Origin: Telmatactis stephensoni
Taxonomy: Eukaryota > Cnidaria > Anthozoa > Actiniaria > Isophelliidae
Length of the DNA stretch: 64,000 nucleotides
Direction: 5' to 3'
NCBI GenBank assembly: GCA_029948255.1
Contig: JALIZF010001802.1
Location: 459,001-523,000 of the forward strand
Shown here: in pieces, positions 1 to 12,700 of the stretch
How positions within the stretch are numbered: the stretch's first letter is position 1
How the letters are laid out: each line of letters starts with the position of its first letter
The notes under the pieces: model-generated
Told to the model about the DNA's origin: nothing
The model's database searches: none
What the model saw: only the letters and a program-made list of their open reading frames with translations
Translations under genes and position numbers: made by a program

Positions 1-1184
1 TGACGAAGAAACACAGAAAACATATTTGTGCCTTTATTTTTACTCCCCCCCCCCTCCCCCGCAAGGTGTCTAATGGTCCACCTCTAAATATATGAATTTT
101 TTTATAAATTTATTATATAAAAAGAATCGTCAATAATGAATATATAAGATGAAAAAGTCTGCCCTAAATCATTGATTTTTTGGTATGAATCTCCACCTCA
201 CTCTACAGCGTTTGTCCTCGTTTACATATTTTCCCTCATTAGCATCAAACCAGTACAAGCAAATATTCAAGTTATTTGGTAGCGTTTGTTTTCTATTAGC
301 GAAGCTTAACTCAAAGAATCGCGTACAGACACGCGTTTCTGAAAATTGTAATTCGATACCGGTCCCTGCCTCGTTGAACCTTTCCGATTCATTCTTCCAT
401 TTCCCATTTCCTAGTTAGCTTGAATTTTCACGGTGACATTTCAAAAATACTATATTGTTAGCTTAATTTTTGGCCTAGCAGGCAAACGACGTCGTAGACG
501 GTGTTTTACATCGCCCCTTTCCACCACTTCACGTACCGAAATCATTCATGGCGCCATTTACCTTTTAAAATTGGCTACTCGTACTAAAGTATTTTTAAAA
601 TATCCGTTGTTTTTATTAAAAATAGAAAGTTGGCCTGTACCACGTTTTAAGGTCTTGTTTATTATTCTGTTGATACGGATTACCAAGCTTGGCATATATG
701 TCGTACTGTGAGATGAAATTATGCATGGTCTTTATATTGGGATCAAATTGATCTCTCAGAACAATACCTAATACACAAATCACTTAACTACACAAATAAG
801 CCATCAACTGCTCGCTCAACCTATCGCAACCACATGTCCAGAGTTTAACATACATCAGTCAACAAACCCTCAAAACGAAATCCAATCCTTCGTTTGTAAG
901 CCAATACTATTCCTGTTTATATACCAAAATTGGCCTTCAGGGTTTTGGGTTCGGGTCAAAACATTCCAAGTATGTTGCACAAAAGAGCTCGTCGGAGCAG
1001 AACCATCCGTTGCAGTTGAGACTATTGTGGTGGCCGATTGATCTTGTTAGCACTGAAGTCCAAGTTTGAGTATTTTGAACTGAAAGGAATTTGAATATCT
1101 TGGGATCAATCGCACTAAATCGCCGATTCAAATACCAGCAGGAATTGAACTAAAGTTTGATCAACTAAATTCAATTTACACACT
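1..1184. other. intergenic, no gene recognised
   Basis: AT-rich DNA with a short C-run near 45-60. Two short open frames (185-418 and 433-711) show no domain, no splice context and no recognisable family, so I do not call them genes. The last few hundred bases are presumably the promoter and 5' UTR of the gene at 1185, but I see no clear TATA box. Confidence 0.5.
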
Positions 1185-2282
1185 ATGTCACGCTATAAGA
1201 GCTCTTCATTCAAGACTTCGTCTTCGTCGTCCTTTGGAAATTCTGGCAGCAAGTTCTCGTCCAAAAGCAAAACATTTTCAAGGGGAAAAGACAAGGGAGA
1301 AACAAAGGAAGAAGCCGCCATGTCTTGGGGAGTCAAGCTGAAGAAGTTACCCGAAAAGAAGCTGCTAACAACAAGCGACACGTCAACATCTGTTTCAACA
1401 TCGGCCACTACTAGAAGCTCAACGTCGGTTTCAACTTCAAAATCTACTAATACTTCAAAGTCGTTTGCAACCTCATCAACAGCATCGGCGCAAACGTCTG
1501 CCTCAACATCGGCTCCCTCTTCAGTTTCAAAGACGGCCCCAGCTTCCACAGGTGTTAATGTCCTGAAATCCACACGTATAAATATCGACCAAGAAAAAAT
1601 CCCAGACTTCGCTGTCGCAAGACCAAGGATTCTTCCAGTCTTGAAACCCAAAAGTTGGGAGCGCTCCACGAGGGATATGCTCAAAAAAGTGGACCCTAAA
1701 CACCCACCAGATGTTTTGTACTTTCCTGTCAAGACCATCCCAGGGTCGACAATAGGCTACACTTTGGCTATCGTGAACGAAGAAGGTTCAATGCACTACA
1801 TTCTGCGTAGCTACCTCGACGCATGGAATATCCCAGAGAAAGTCCTTATGGATGTAGCGATCAGGAACCTTGAGCATCGGTTGGAGAATCGTGGTACGAG
1901 GTTATGGAAACGCAGCAAGGCTGGTGTGTACTACTTGGACAACCTTGGTGCTGTATCCGCATCTGTAATCCTGTTGCCGCAGTTTCTGGATGGTCTAGAT
2001 ATTGATGATGGAGACCCGATCATCGTTGCACCGTGCGGGGACATCTGTCTCGTTGGAGGAGCCAAGAGTGATACACAGTTATGTATCATGGGAGAGATTG
2101 CACTTCACTACTCCAAGGATCCCCAGCGTTTTGACATGAAACCGCTACGATTTTCCAAAAATAGATTTCATGATTACGCACCGAAAACGTACGCGAAGGA
2201 ACATAATGTTCCTCAAACTCTGGATGAAGTTAGGACTATAAGACTGAGGCTAAAGCCTTTGAAAATCAGTAGAGAGAAGTGA
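1185..2282 (+). CDS. Ser/Thr-rich protein with a DUF1444 (YtpQ)-like C-terminal region
   Basis: An intact 365-codon open frame with no intron. Roughly the first 125 residues are low-complexity Ser/Thr/Ala/Lys, with a run of TST/SAS-type repeats, and look disordered. From about residue 140 the protein becomes ordered and globular. The block around YILRSYLDAWNIPEKVLMDV, the segment ending in SVILLPQFLDGL, and the VAPCGDICLVGGA strand resemble the pattern of the bacterial DUF1444/YtpQ family: a residue path from 'Y(I/V)xRxxLxxWxIxEEEL' to 'LLPxxxxxL' to 'VAVPxRDxLLV'. The molecular function of that family is not established. A polyadenylation signal lies at 2815-2820. The open frame on the opposite strand is a shadow. 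I am confident it is a real gene and only moderately confident of the family; an intronless copy could be a retrogene or an old transfer. Confidence 0.75.
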   Translation: MSRYKSSSFKTSSSSSFGNSGSKFSSKSKTFSRGKDKGETKEEAAMSWGVKLKKLPEKKLLTTSDTSTSVSTSATTRSSTSVSTSKSTNTSKSFATSSTASAQTSASTSAPSSVSKTAPASTGVNVLKSTRINIDQEKIPDFAVARPRILPVLKPKSWERSTRDMLKKVDPKHPPDVLYFPVKTIPGSTIGYTLAIVNEEGSMHYILRSYLDAWNIPEKVLMDVAIRNLEHRLENRGTRLWKRSKAGVYYLDNLGAVSASVILLPQFLDGLDIDDGDPIIVAPCGDICLVGGAKSDTQLCIMGEIALHYSKDPQRFDMKPLRFSKNRFHDYAPKTYAKEHNVPQTLDEVRTIRLRLKPLKISREK

Positions 2283-2814
2283 AGGAGGAACACATTGCCG
2301 AACTGTGATTGAATCTGTTTTAATCACTTGCCATATGACTTTAAATACTTTAGTCATTTTACTAGGAGCATAATGTTCCTGAAACTAGCACTGGCATAAA
2401 ACAGGGCTAACCAGGAATAAGACGACTGAGGTTCAAATACCTCTAAAGACCGATAATCATCGGACAAAAGTGAAGAATAACTGAGTAACACTGCAGAAAC
2501 TGAATCAGTGGAGTAGGACTTCTAGATTTCATTAATTTTATTAGCTTATATAATATATAACAGATATGTCAAATGAAATTGTGAAGTTTTGTTAGTAAGA
2601 CTGGATATTCTATATTATTTTGATATTTTGTCTGTAGTGTCTGGTGACCTTAGTGATGTCACGCACGCTGCATGGAAGCCAGTGTGACTAATTTTATCGA
2701 TCGACTCCATCAATTTAATTATTTAGTTTCATCAAATAAGCTTATAAATAGTGGGAAATAATTCTTCAATTAAATCAAGCCGTTAACTATAAAACCTATG
2801 TTTCATTTGTACAA

Positions 2815-2820
2815 AATAAA
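2815..2820 (+). promoter_or_regulatory. polyadenylation signal AATAAA
   Basis: AATAAA about 530 bases after the stop of the gene at 1185-2282 and followed by A/T-rich DNA. It is the best candidate 3' end signal for that gene. Confidence 0.5.
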
Positions 2821-3120
2821 AGCAGTTCAAAATATGGTAAATGTTTAACCTTTAGCGGAGTCGCCGCATACCGGACGAACTATCCGTACCCCCTCCTCCC
2901 TAGAGAACTGAAAATATCCATCAGTGACCTGATCTGTCAATAGTTTTATTGAATTAATTTGCTCTAGAGATTTGTATGGGATAAGAAGTAAATAGCAATC
3001 ATTCTCGCGCTGCACTGTTAGTTATGCGGATTATTTGTTATGGCAGCCATAAGATCTGTAAGATTGATCCCAACTGAAGACGCCAAAGGGCTTCTACTTC
3101 TACGTGATTGTCGGATTTCT

Positions 3121-3442
3121 CACCCCTTGCGTGACATTTTATATTTTAATCAAACAGGAACAAAAATATAATATTTGAAAAGACCAAACCAAAGTTAGCA
3201 AAAGTTGAAATTTTGAGGTAGTTTCGATGAATAGCGCCAAAGTTATGGGTGGTCAAACTTGGTGCATCACGTTGCCCTCCAACGAACGTTTCTATACTAA
3301 AGGATTCGGCCGACCATACCTTTGGCGCTATTCATCGAAACTACCTCAAAATTTCAAGTTATGCTAACTTTGGTGTGCTCTTTTCAAATATTATATCTTT
3401 ATTTTTATTGTTGGATAAAAAAATTAAGGCACGCAAGGGGTG
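3121..3442. mobile_element. foldback (TIR) element, CACCCCTTGCGTG ends
   Basis: The two halves are inverted copies. The left arm starts CACCCCTTGCGTG and continues through 'AATATAATATTTGAAAAG' and 'TGAGGTAGTTTCGATGAATA'; the same blocks recur in reverse order on the right, ending CGCAAGGGGTG at 3442. No coding capacity was seen. A half copy of the same family lies at about 35305-35390 inside OPLAH intron 1. Confidence 0.75.
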
Positions 3443-3554
3443 TGAAAAGCTCATTAGATCACGCGTCAATGTTACCTACGGCCCGGTGGTCACGAACGTA
3501 AACGCAAGGATAATCTGAGGGGAGGGGGGTCGCAAAAACGTAAGACTGATTATG

Positions 3555-3722
3555 TATTCGCTTTATTCACGAGGCGCCATCTTGAATTTGAATTGTTTGA
3601 CGTCTTTGTTTCTGACATGGAAGCGAGCTCAAGCGTGGTAAATTACTACGCTTGACCTCGTTTCTACGGTAAGAAACAAAGACATCTAGTTCAAGATTGC
3701 GTCTCCGTGGTTAAAGCGAATT
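3555..3722. mobile_element. small foldback element
   Basis: Inverted arms run from ATTCGCTTTATTCACGAGGC on the left to CGTGGTTAAAGCGAATTC on the right, with inner pairing around GACGTCTTTGTTTCT / AGAAACAAAGACATC. It is about 165 bp with no reading frame of interest and looks like a hairpin-type MITE. Confidence 0.65.
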
Positions 3723-3846
3723 CCCACTGTTATGCATTATAAAATAATTTTGTAGTACGCCCACTCTGATTGGCCCAGAGGCGTTCTAGATGAGGCTACT
3801 AGACAAGGCGCAAAATTGAAAAAGTCGATCGCAAAAAGTGCACGCA

Positions 3847-4482
3847 GAAGGCATTTTGGGGTAGAGGCTGGTAACATAACTATTCTAAACTAATTTTTCA
3901 TGCTGAATCCGAATATGGCTGTTACCAAGACGTATTCTGCAATCTTATACGTGTAAATGACGTATTTTGTGAATTGCTACAGTCATTTCATACTAACGGC
4001 TTTTTCATGTAATTCCAAAAGTTCCCAAACGTTAAAAGAATTACCATGGCTGGAAAGAGCACATCGAAATCAGTAAAACTGTGAAGTTTGAAGGATATCA
4101 GTTGAAAAATCAAGGAGATACGAATTTTCAAAAAACGAAATTTTGTATGAAAACACTTACAGTTATGCATGCAAGAGATACGAACAAATTTCGATTTTTG
4201 AAAATTCGTATCTCCTTGATTTTTCATCTGATATCCTTCAAACTTCACAGTTTTACTGATTTTGATGTGCTATTTCCAGCTATGGTAATTCTTTTAACGT
4301 TTGGGAACTTTTGGAATTACATGAAAAAGCCGTTAGTATGAAATGACTGTAGCAATTCACAAAATACGTCATTTACACGTATAAGATTGCAGAATACGTC
4401 TTGGTAACAGTCATATTCGCATTCAGCATGAAAAATCGGTTTAGAATAGTTATGTTACCAGCCTCTACCCCAAAATGCCTTC
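3847..4482. mobile_element. 636-bp foldback element with ~290-bp arms
   Basis: The left arm begins GAAGGCATTTTGGGGTAGAG and the right arm ends with its complement at 4482. The arms are nearly identical for about 290 bp around a short spacer at 4140-4195. Because of this symmetry the same 86-residue open frame appears on both strands, so it is not evidence of a gene. Confidence 0.85.
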
Positions 4483-4806
4483 AGGTATCTGATTTCTCGA
4501 AAACGCGCCTTGTTTAAACGTCACCAATCAATTTATACGCCAAATAAGGCTATTTTCTTCGGCCTGTTTGAGCATCGCAAACTATATAAATGTGAAGTCT
4601 TCCAGTTTCAAAACGCAAAAAATATCTATATCTACACGGAACGGAAAAACCTAAAAAAATATTGGTTATAGCAGAAAGCGAAGAAAAGCAAACTAGAATG
4701 GAAAAAAGTGTAAGCAACCAAAAGAGATGAGCAAAATTTCTAGTCGCGAGTACACTACTGAATCAATCGCTAGCTGGCAAACTAAATCTAGCAAACTATA
4801 AAAAGG

Positions 4807-4925
4807 CTAGGGGGCCCCCCTTCCCTTTTCCCCTTCCCCCGCCCCTGCCTCCCCTTCCCCCGCCCCTGCCTCCCCTTCCCCTTGCCTTTCCCCTTGAGAG
4901 CCTGTACGTACTGAGGCAGGCTACC
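4807..4925. repeat. pyrimidine-rich minisatellite with an AGCCTG-family end
   Basis: Repeated CCCCTTCCCCCGCCCCTGCCT units fill 4807-4897. They are followed by GAGAGCCTGTACGTACTGAGG and CAGGCT, which resembles the right end of the nested element at 5445-5601. Probably a degraded member of the same short family. Confidence 0.6.
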
Positions 4926-5354
4926 AATGGAAGTGATCAAACTTTTTATATTAAGTATGAATATTTAGATCTGTTTATACAAATTGCATGTACTCTTGTT
5001 CCTGGATTTGACTATTACGCACTAACAGCTATAGTAATTAGTTCACAGTCTGACGAAAATCACTCTTAGTAGAGTGACGTTATTTGACCCGCGAAAAAAT
5101 AGTACTCATACTAGTTATTTGCTTAATTAATAAATTAAATGCCCAGGTTTATTGAAATCACTCTAATACTAAAAGCTTGTGACACAATAACTAGTTACGG
5201 CTTCATGACAATATCGACAACTAAAATCGCTTTAGTTATTGTTAATTCTCATATTCAAATGAACCAAGAGAGCATAAATATTTATGCTCTCTTGAATGAA
5301 CCCAGTTTGTTATCAAGAAATACTTTTCAGTTTCAGTGTGTGGCCGAGCCCCCG

Positions 5355-5690
5355 TCCCGTCCACACGTATCCGGATAATTTTGAAAACGGAGATTTTTTC
5401 CTCTGCTGTTTTAGCCTTCCGTCCACAATATACGATTTGAAAATAGCCTGCTTACAGGCTCTCAAAGGGGAGGGGGAGGGGGAAAGGAGCCCCTCCCCTC
5501 CTCCCCTCCTCCCCTCCTCCCCTCCTCCCCTCCTCCCCTCCTCCCCTCCTCCCCAGCTCCCTTCCCCCTCCCCCTCCCCTTTGAGAGCCTGTAAGCAGGC
5601 TAATTTGAAAACGATACGTTTGGACGTGAAGTTTTTCGAATACGGAGAAAAAAAATCTCCGTTTTTAAAAATATCCGTATACGTGTGGAT
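5355..5690. mobile_element. TIR element interrupted by a second TIR element
   Basis: The outer inverted repeats pair CCGTCCACACGTATCCGGAT (left) with ATCCGTATACGTGTGGATGA (right), and continue inward through an ACGGAGATTTTTT block and a CGTCCA...ACGATTTGAAAA block. The outer element is split at about 5445-5601 by another inverted-repeat element. No coding capacity. Confidence 0.75.
5445..5601. mobile_element. inner AGCCTGC-ended element with (CCCCTCCT)n core
   Basis: TIRs begin AGCCTGCTTACAGGCTCTCA and end with the reverse complement. The core is a pure strand-asymmetric GGGGAGG / CCCCTCC tract. It sits inside the loop of the outer element at 5355-5690. Similar ends and purine-rich cores occur at about 4807-4925, 7332-7424 and 31422-31540. 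Confidence 0.75.
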
Positions 5691-5977
5691 GAGGCCTAAT
5701 AGTGTAATAGTAATCGGTAACAACTAGTTATCTATAACCACGACGTCGGACTGTATACCAAAACGGAGTGCGGTTTTCATCCTGTTTCATAAACGTGAAA
5801 TACACTTTTACTTTGCATTGAGCACTGTACCGCTAAAACGATCTTAGGCGTTTTGAATACCACTATTTTTTAGCATCTGTCTTCTTATTTTGAGTTTAGT
5901 TGTTTTAAAATTCAAAATCCCTTAAGTTTTAATAAAGATGTTTTATGAGAATTCGTACGTTATGCACGCTTGTTCTT

Positions 5978-6125
5978 AGAGTCGTTTTCGTATGAGTGGG
6001 AAACGTACCGTACCGTATCGTAACTGTACCAGTATCATAGTTTCTATAAAAACATTCGAAATTCCTGCTGTAACCGTATCGTATCGTAACTGTACAGTGT
6101 TCCCACTCATACGAAAACCACTCTA
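5978..6125. mobile_element. short MITE, GTTTTCGTATGAGTGGGAAA ends
   Basis: The left end GTTTTCGTATGAGTGGGAAA and right end TTCCCACTCATACGAAAAC are inverted repeats around a core rich in GTACCGTA-type motifs and ACATTCGAAATTCCTG. Related copies lie near 21862-21990, 50880-51058 and 53712-53847. Confidence 0.75.
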
Positions 6126-6733
6126 TTTCCAGATACTTGAACCTTCCTATACCCCAAATATCAGACGCTATTTTTGTGCGATTTTTATTTTGCCTCACCC
6201 TGAAGGCGCTCGTCGTAGAAGAATAGAGAAATTAATAGCCTCTGACATTCAGGGTAGATCTTTCAAATTCCACCTTTAGTGCTACACGAACACTTCTATA
6301 TTGCTGACACTGGTCCCTACGGTGTCTTTGGTAAAGATGTTCACTCTATTTATTTGATCTATAGACGAGTAAGCCAAGCAGTGATTTATCAAACTTATAT
6401 AGCTTTTATTTTTTTCTCCTAAATTATTATACATTGATTTTCATTTAAGCATTTGCAATGACAATTAACAGGCTAAAAAGAAACTTACACTGTTTCAAAA
6501 ATGTAAAATGTATGGACCATCTCAGAATATGCAGTTACCATGGTAATGTCTCGCCTTCTGTTGCCAATGACACTATAGGTCGTCATAGCAACCTTCATCA
6601 CACATTGTGTTGCCATGGAAACATAGGCAGTCAACTAAAGTTACCATGGTGATATTTAATGGATCATTGTAACATATTTATCCTACATACCAAGGCTTTC
6701 ATTATTTCACTACTAAATAAATTGATTTACTTC

Positions 6734-9700
6734 TTAGATTTCCTTTAATGCTGCAATGGTGTTCTTCAAGAGTTGGTTATGTGCCTGTGAATAGAAATTC
6801 GTACCATTAACTTCTACCAATAACCATGCTTTAGCTCCCCCACAGGCAACACTCATGCGTCTTGAGATCCTGTGTTACAAAGTCTCCAAACAAAGAGCAC
6901 CTGCAGTACTAAAATCCCAAGATGCAGCTCTTCAGTTATTGATTCATGTTAGAGTCATGCCAGATGAATCAAAAACATTCTATATTGGCATGATTGCAAC
7001 ATAAATTGTAATCCCAGCTCTCCCTCAGCAGTGATCAGTGCCTGCATAGTAGGCTGTCAGTGTGCTCTTTACACTGTAATTTTGAATATTAAAATACAAG
7101 TCATAACAATGACAAGATTTTTAAATGATGGAGTAAATAGGCCCCAAAAAAGCACAAAACTGCAAAGGGCAGGGCTCAAAACACCAGTAACGTACATGTA
7201 AGCATTCCCTTTTTATGTTGTTACAGATTTCCATTCATTTATTAAATGTGCCTAATGTGTGATTTCTTGTAAGACTTACAAGAAATGTGACCAATTCCAA
7301 TACTTAGAGTACAATCCCAACATCTCAGTAGCCTGCATAGCGGCATAAGGGGATGGGGGAGAGGGGAGGGGGAAGAGGGGGGATCCCCTTTCTTCCTCCT
7401 CCCCTTACACCACTATGCAGGATAACATCTCAGATTCTCAGGTTTTTTTAACCTCCAGTAACTTGAAGCAATTGTTGTTCCCCATGGATTTGATTCACTT
7501 TTTAGCTTTATCCCTGATTCTTGAGACTCCTGATTTCTCAAACCAATTTTATGTTCACATTGGAGGTTTGAGAAATTGGGATTATCTGTATATCCACTTT
7601 GATTCCTGCTGGGCCGTTACATGTATCTATGGAAACTGAGGTCTATCACAGTTGGACTGTGCTGAAAATAGCTTTAGTTTGTATACACTAATAATTTATT
7701 ATTGCGATATCTCACCTTTGCATGCTTTAATTCTAACTCAGCTAGTTCAGTCTGAAATAAAAGTAGTATGATGATAAACGATCAGCTCTAATGTTGTACA
7801 GAATGTGGATAATGTAAGATGATTAAGAGCTTTGTCTAATGTCTTCAATATCTTCATAGACTGTGAGCAGTCCCACATTTCCCTCCAGAATCAGAAAAGA
7901 TTAGTTTTTCTCCACTCATCTGGGTATTCTAAAGACTTGTGTTTACTGATTCTGGAGGGAAAAGTGAGGCTGGTCGCAATCTAATATCTTAACTTTTGCA
8001 TGGTCAAATATAGTTTTACCATGGCTAAAATGTCAACACTTTTCTCATATTTCATTTTTTTTATTCATTCATTCAAATATTCATTCATTAATTCACTCAC
8101 TGATTCATTCACAAATAATTTCTTTCCCTAGATCATTTGTTTGTTTGTTCATTCAAATATAGATATAACATGGCTAAAATATCAACACTTTTCTAAACCA
8201 TTTATTCTTTTTTTCATTCAATTATTCATTCATTCGCTCATTCATTCATTTGCAGAGTCTTTCCCTACATCATTTTTTGTTTGTGTGTTTATTCAAATAT
8301 AGGTTTGCCATGGCTAAGATATCAACACTTTTCTACACCATTTGCTTTTTCATTCATTCATTTACTTGTGCATTCTTTCCTTCATTAGTTTTTTTAGTTT
8401 ATTTCTTACAAGATTCTTCCTAAAGTGTTGGACTCTTCTTGTTTTAAAGTCTGTCAGTTCTTGTCGTGCCACTTCAGACATTTGGTCAAATTTCTCACTG
8501 GCATTTTGTTGTGCGCTCTCAGCCTGTAAGTCATAAGATATACATCAATAACATTGGTTTTCAATAAGGATTTATCCAGTGGATATTATCCAAGCTTTGT
8601 GCAACTAGGGTCTAAGCCATATCATTTGACTTGCTCAAACATGCTAGACGCCTTCACCTCTACTACCAGCAAGTCAGCAACCCAAATTCTCATGTTTGAT
8701 CACCAGAATAATTTCGTATAAGACATTGAAGTTATGACTTCTAAATTTAAGGCAGAAATACATGTTTGTCACCTGAAATACATGTAGGCTTATGAGTACT
8801 TACAGCTGCCACTTCTTTGTTCTTTACTCTTGCTTTGTCTAAAGCTTTGTTGGTATTCTCATAGTCTGCAAGACATTTAGCCCTTCGATACAGAAGATCT
8901 TTTGCAGCTTCGGTATCTCTTAAATAGTATCGTAGCAAGTCAACAAGTTTTAGATCCTCATCTGAGGCAACTCTTCCCTCCAGTTTGCGTGCTCTTTCAA
9001 AGTAGTCTCCAGTCTTGTTCAAAAACTTGTCTAGACCTGTGTACTCGCTAGTTCCCATGGCAGACACTCCTGTAGAGATCTTGATGTAGGTGTCTGCACA
9101 GTTTTTATGACAGCGTGTCATTACATCTCCTTTACGAGTAGAATCTTTGAGTCTAACAAGAACAAAATCAGGCCCCAAGTTTATCAGTATGATGAAATGG
9201 TCAAGAAGAAAATGGAGAAAATTAAAAAAACAAAACAAAAACAAAACATCGACAGCTCCACCACAGAGGGAATTGGACATTCTGGATTGGAGTGGAGGAT
9301 GGGGGGAGGGGTCAGAGGAGAACAAAATTACAGAGTTTACAGTAAAAATTACAGAAGATAGAGGGTCCAATTACAAATTCCCTACATGGTAGGGGTAAGG
9401 ATATTTTCAGTAACTACACATTTTACTTACTTATTATGGTATGCAACAAGGAATTTTTTCTCATTTTCAAAAAATTCATCTACATCCTGGAAAAATGATG
9501 TTCATTGTCAGTATGAAGTGTGTACAAATGGTGTTATTCAGCCTTGTCATTTTATAGGCCTTAAACAAAGACACACATCCTTGGTGGGGGATTTACATGT
9601 ACACAAGGCTGCAAATACATGTAATAAGCTGACTATTTGTCAGGAAAAAAGCAAATTCCAAGTCTGGACAGACAAAAAAAAAAAAAAAAAAAAATGAAAA

Positions 9701-12700
9701 GAAAAGAAAAGAAAAAAAAAAGAAAAAAAGAAATGCTTAACTTCTGATGTGGCTACAGGTAGATATTACAGCTCAGCAGCCTTCATATTATTAAACTAGT
9801 CTGACTAGTAATTAGGAGGCCTGTGGACTCCCTCAGGGATCATTATATGCTTGGCAATACATGTGCATTTCTGCCTCCTTTGGTGGTTGTTGTGGATTAT
9901 AGCTCCAAAATTAATGTCGGCCCATGGTGAATCATTAGACAGTCCAACAGTACTGTTGAGATACTAGTTACTGGTATCTTTATTGGACATAGACATGTAA
10001 AAATCTTATCTGATGACCAGCACATATGTGCAACCTTACATACATGATCCTCCAATTTGTAGACTTTTCAAATGCTTAAACAGTACAACAAAAAATCTAC
10101 CTTTTGACCAGATAGCAAGGCTTCGTCCACACCTTTAGCCAGACCTTTGAAAAGTCCACCTAACTTTTCCTTTTTGTTCTTTCCACGGACATTCAACTGT
10201 CGAAAAATAATGTTAACTTAGCTTTAATATTAATAAGATGCATATTTCATTCAAATATGCTCACATGCGATGTACAAAATGTACAGAAACAATTATATTT
10301 GTACATGCAATATTTAGGAAAGAAAAACATAACTCTTTGATGGGTGCTTCAAAGTTGATGGAATGTACAATACATGTATATCAATTTATTACTAAATACA
10401 TATAATTGAAGGGGTGAAAATGAAAAACCTAAATGACTTTTTAGTGATTTTTAATAACTTTTTTTTTTAATCACTCAAATCATTCCAAAATTACACCAAA
10501 CAACTTCTTTTAGTAGAAATATTAATGTTTGGTCACTATTTCATGATCTCGTTCGAAAAAGAACAAAATCCCTCCATAGTTACGGCCCAGCTTTGCTTGA
10601 CAACCCATCACTCATGCATGAACTTAAGCAAATTTGCTTATTACATCGTGACTCATGTGAATTCAATTAACAGTTCACTTGGTTTCATCAAATTGCTTTG
10701 ACAAATTTTATCAAATCTCTTTGACAAAATAATATGGCAGCATGTGCAAAGAAAAACAAACAGGTTTTTAATGAAAACATGTTAAATAATTATCCCCCAA
10801 GATGTGTTCTTATGCACCCTCCTTTCAATTTTATCAAGGAACAATGTAACATACTTCTCCTTTGTATTCTAGGAAGACTTTAAAATTGCTATCTTTCCTT
10901 AAACTTGGGTGGGACGCAATACGTGTGAGAAACACTTCATGCATGGCAACAGTCTTCTTAAAGGTTGCCAGGTATTCGCTGAAAGATAAAAATAATTATA
11001 GCAAACTTTCATACCACAAACTGTAACGTGTATACAGTGTACATAGACATACTAGCAATATTAGTTACATGAGAAGCTACTTTACTTACGCTTCAAGTTC
11101 CTGCTTCATCTTTTGGAATTCTTCTTTTGTCATGCTGTTTTCACCTGAAGGGTAATTTACATCAACATTCGCAGTGTTATGTTTTGACTTTAGTGTGTTG
11201 GAACTACATTAGTTTATAATTGCTGAAACCTTAATATAGCAATTGATGAGGAAGTGACAACTTTTTATTATTATTTTAAAAGCAGTCCTTTTTTTTCATT
11301 TAAGTGCCTATATTACAGGAAAAAAAATGTAAATTCCCAACTTGGGGTTTCCCTGGGTCTAACCTGGGAATGTGTTCTATTTTACATGAAAATCTATAAT
11401 ACCCAAACTTGTAAAAATACAACAGATTTCCAGGAATTCCCTGGTTAGACCCAGGAAAGCCCTATGTTTGAACCAAGCTGAAGAAAATTGATATTTCTTT
11501 TCCTGTGTATGAATAGTGAAAGGGTTACTGTATGTAGTTTTCTACAATACTTGGGCAAAATCTGGTAATTTGATTGGTTTAATGCCATTGTCAATAAAAG
11601 TCAAGGCAACAGTCTGATGCACGCTCGTTCTGTAACCCCATTTGATGAGGATTTTTCACCTTTTATCACCAATAATTGTTGTAAAAACAAATCACATGCA
11701 GTTTTCCATTGTCTGTACTCTGATTGACTGATGGATTTGATGTAAACATTGCAGTGAAACCACTTCCTGTGCTTGTGATTCTAATTGAGTTTTGCACATT
11801 TTGTAATATCAAATCCAATGTCAAACTGCTTGCAATTTGTTACCCATAGGGCAGACTAATCCACCCCTTATCAATTTAATGCTTTGCAAAATAGTCTAAC
11901 ACATGACTTACAGCAGAAAAACTAAATCTAAAGTTCCTACATTCAATTTCAACAAGTAGTAAATATCAACGATTCACAAAACATGTGTGCACATCAAATT
12001 TAAAATGAAAAATCAACAACAATTTGATCACAAACCTTCTCCTAACTTCTGAAGCTTTTCTCGAGAAACATCGAAATCAGGCCTAGGAGGTGCTGGTGGG
12101 ATCTAACACAATTGAAAATGTAAACAGAAGAACATAAATCACTAGATTTGATATGTCGAGTGGAAAACCTGTGGTACAGATATATGGTATAGGTTATAGT
12201 ACCAAAAGTTTAGCCAATCAGAAGTATCTATGATGAGTCCATGCGAGCCAGCCAGAATTTGAATTTACAGCATAGCAGTTACAATACAGAAAACATTGTT
12301 TCCCAACAGTCTGTTTCCAAGATATCATCACATACAAAGTATCATTATATACCCTTGTCTATACACGCGCTCTGATTGGCTGAAAGCTGTGCTTTATCAG
12401 AGAATGGAGCACAGTTCTGATGTCAGCAGCGCAAGCTCAACAGTGCGCTCGCACCTTTTGAATTTTTGTATAGAGAAAATTGAACATTTTCCCTTGAATA
12501 TTTACTTTAAAATATATAATAAAACAAATAGAATAGCTTTTTCTGTGCTCCATTTAATACAGCACTTAGGACGAAAGCACTCAAGAAGTGTGGAGAGCAT
12601 GAGCCTTACACTTTTTTCGTGCTCTTGTCACTTCCTGCGTGCTGTACTATTACTGAACGGAGCACAGAAAAAGCTGTTCTATTTGTTAAATAGAACAAGG

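Noticed and set aside
185..711. Short open frames of 77 and 92 codons
   Set aside because: No domain, start context or splice support; their length is within chance expectation.
1193..1738. 181-codon minus-strand frame across the Ser/Thr-rich gene
   Set aside because: Shadow of the plus-strand low-complexity coding region.
3988..4341. Two nearly identical 86-residue open frames on opposite strands
   Set aside because: They are mirror images produced by the inverted repeat at 3847-4482 and not genes.
8050..8340. ATTCATTC repeats resembling a CRISPR-like array
   Set aside because: Simple-sequence tandem repeats in an animal intron with no spacer structure. No CRISPR array is present in the window.
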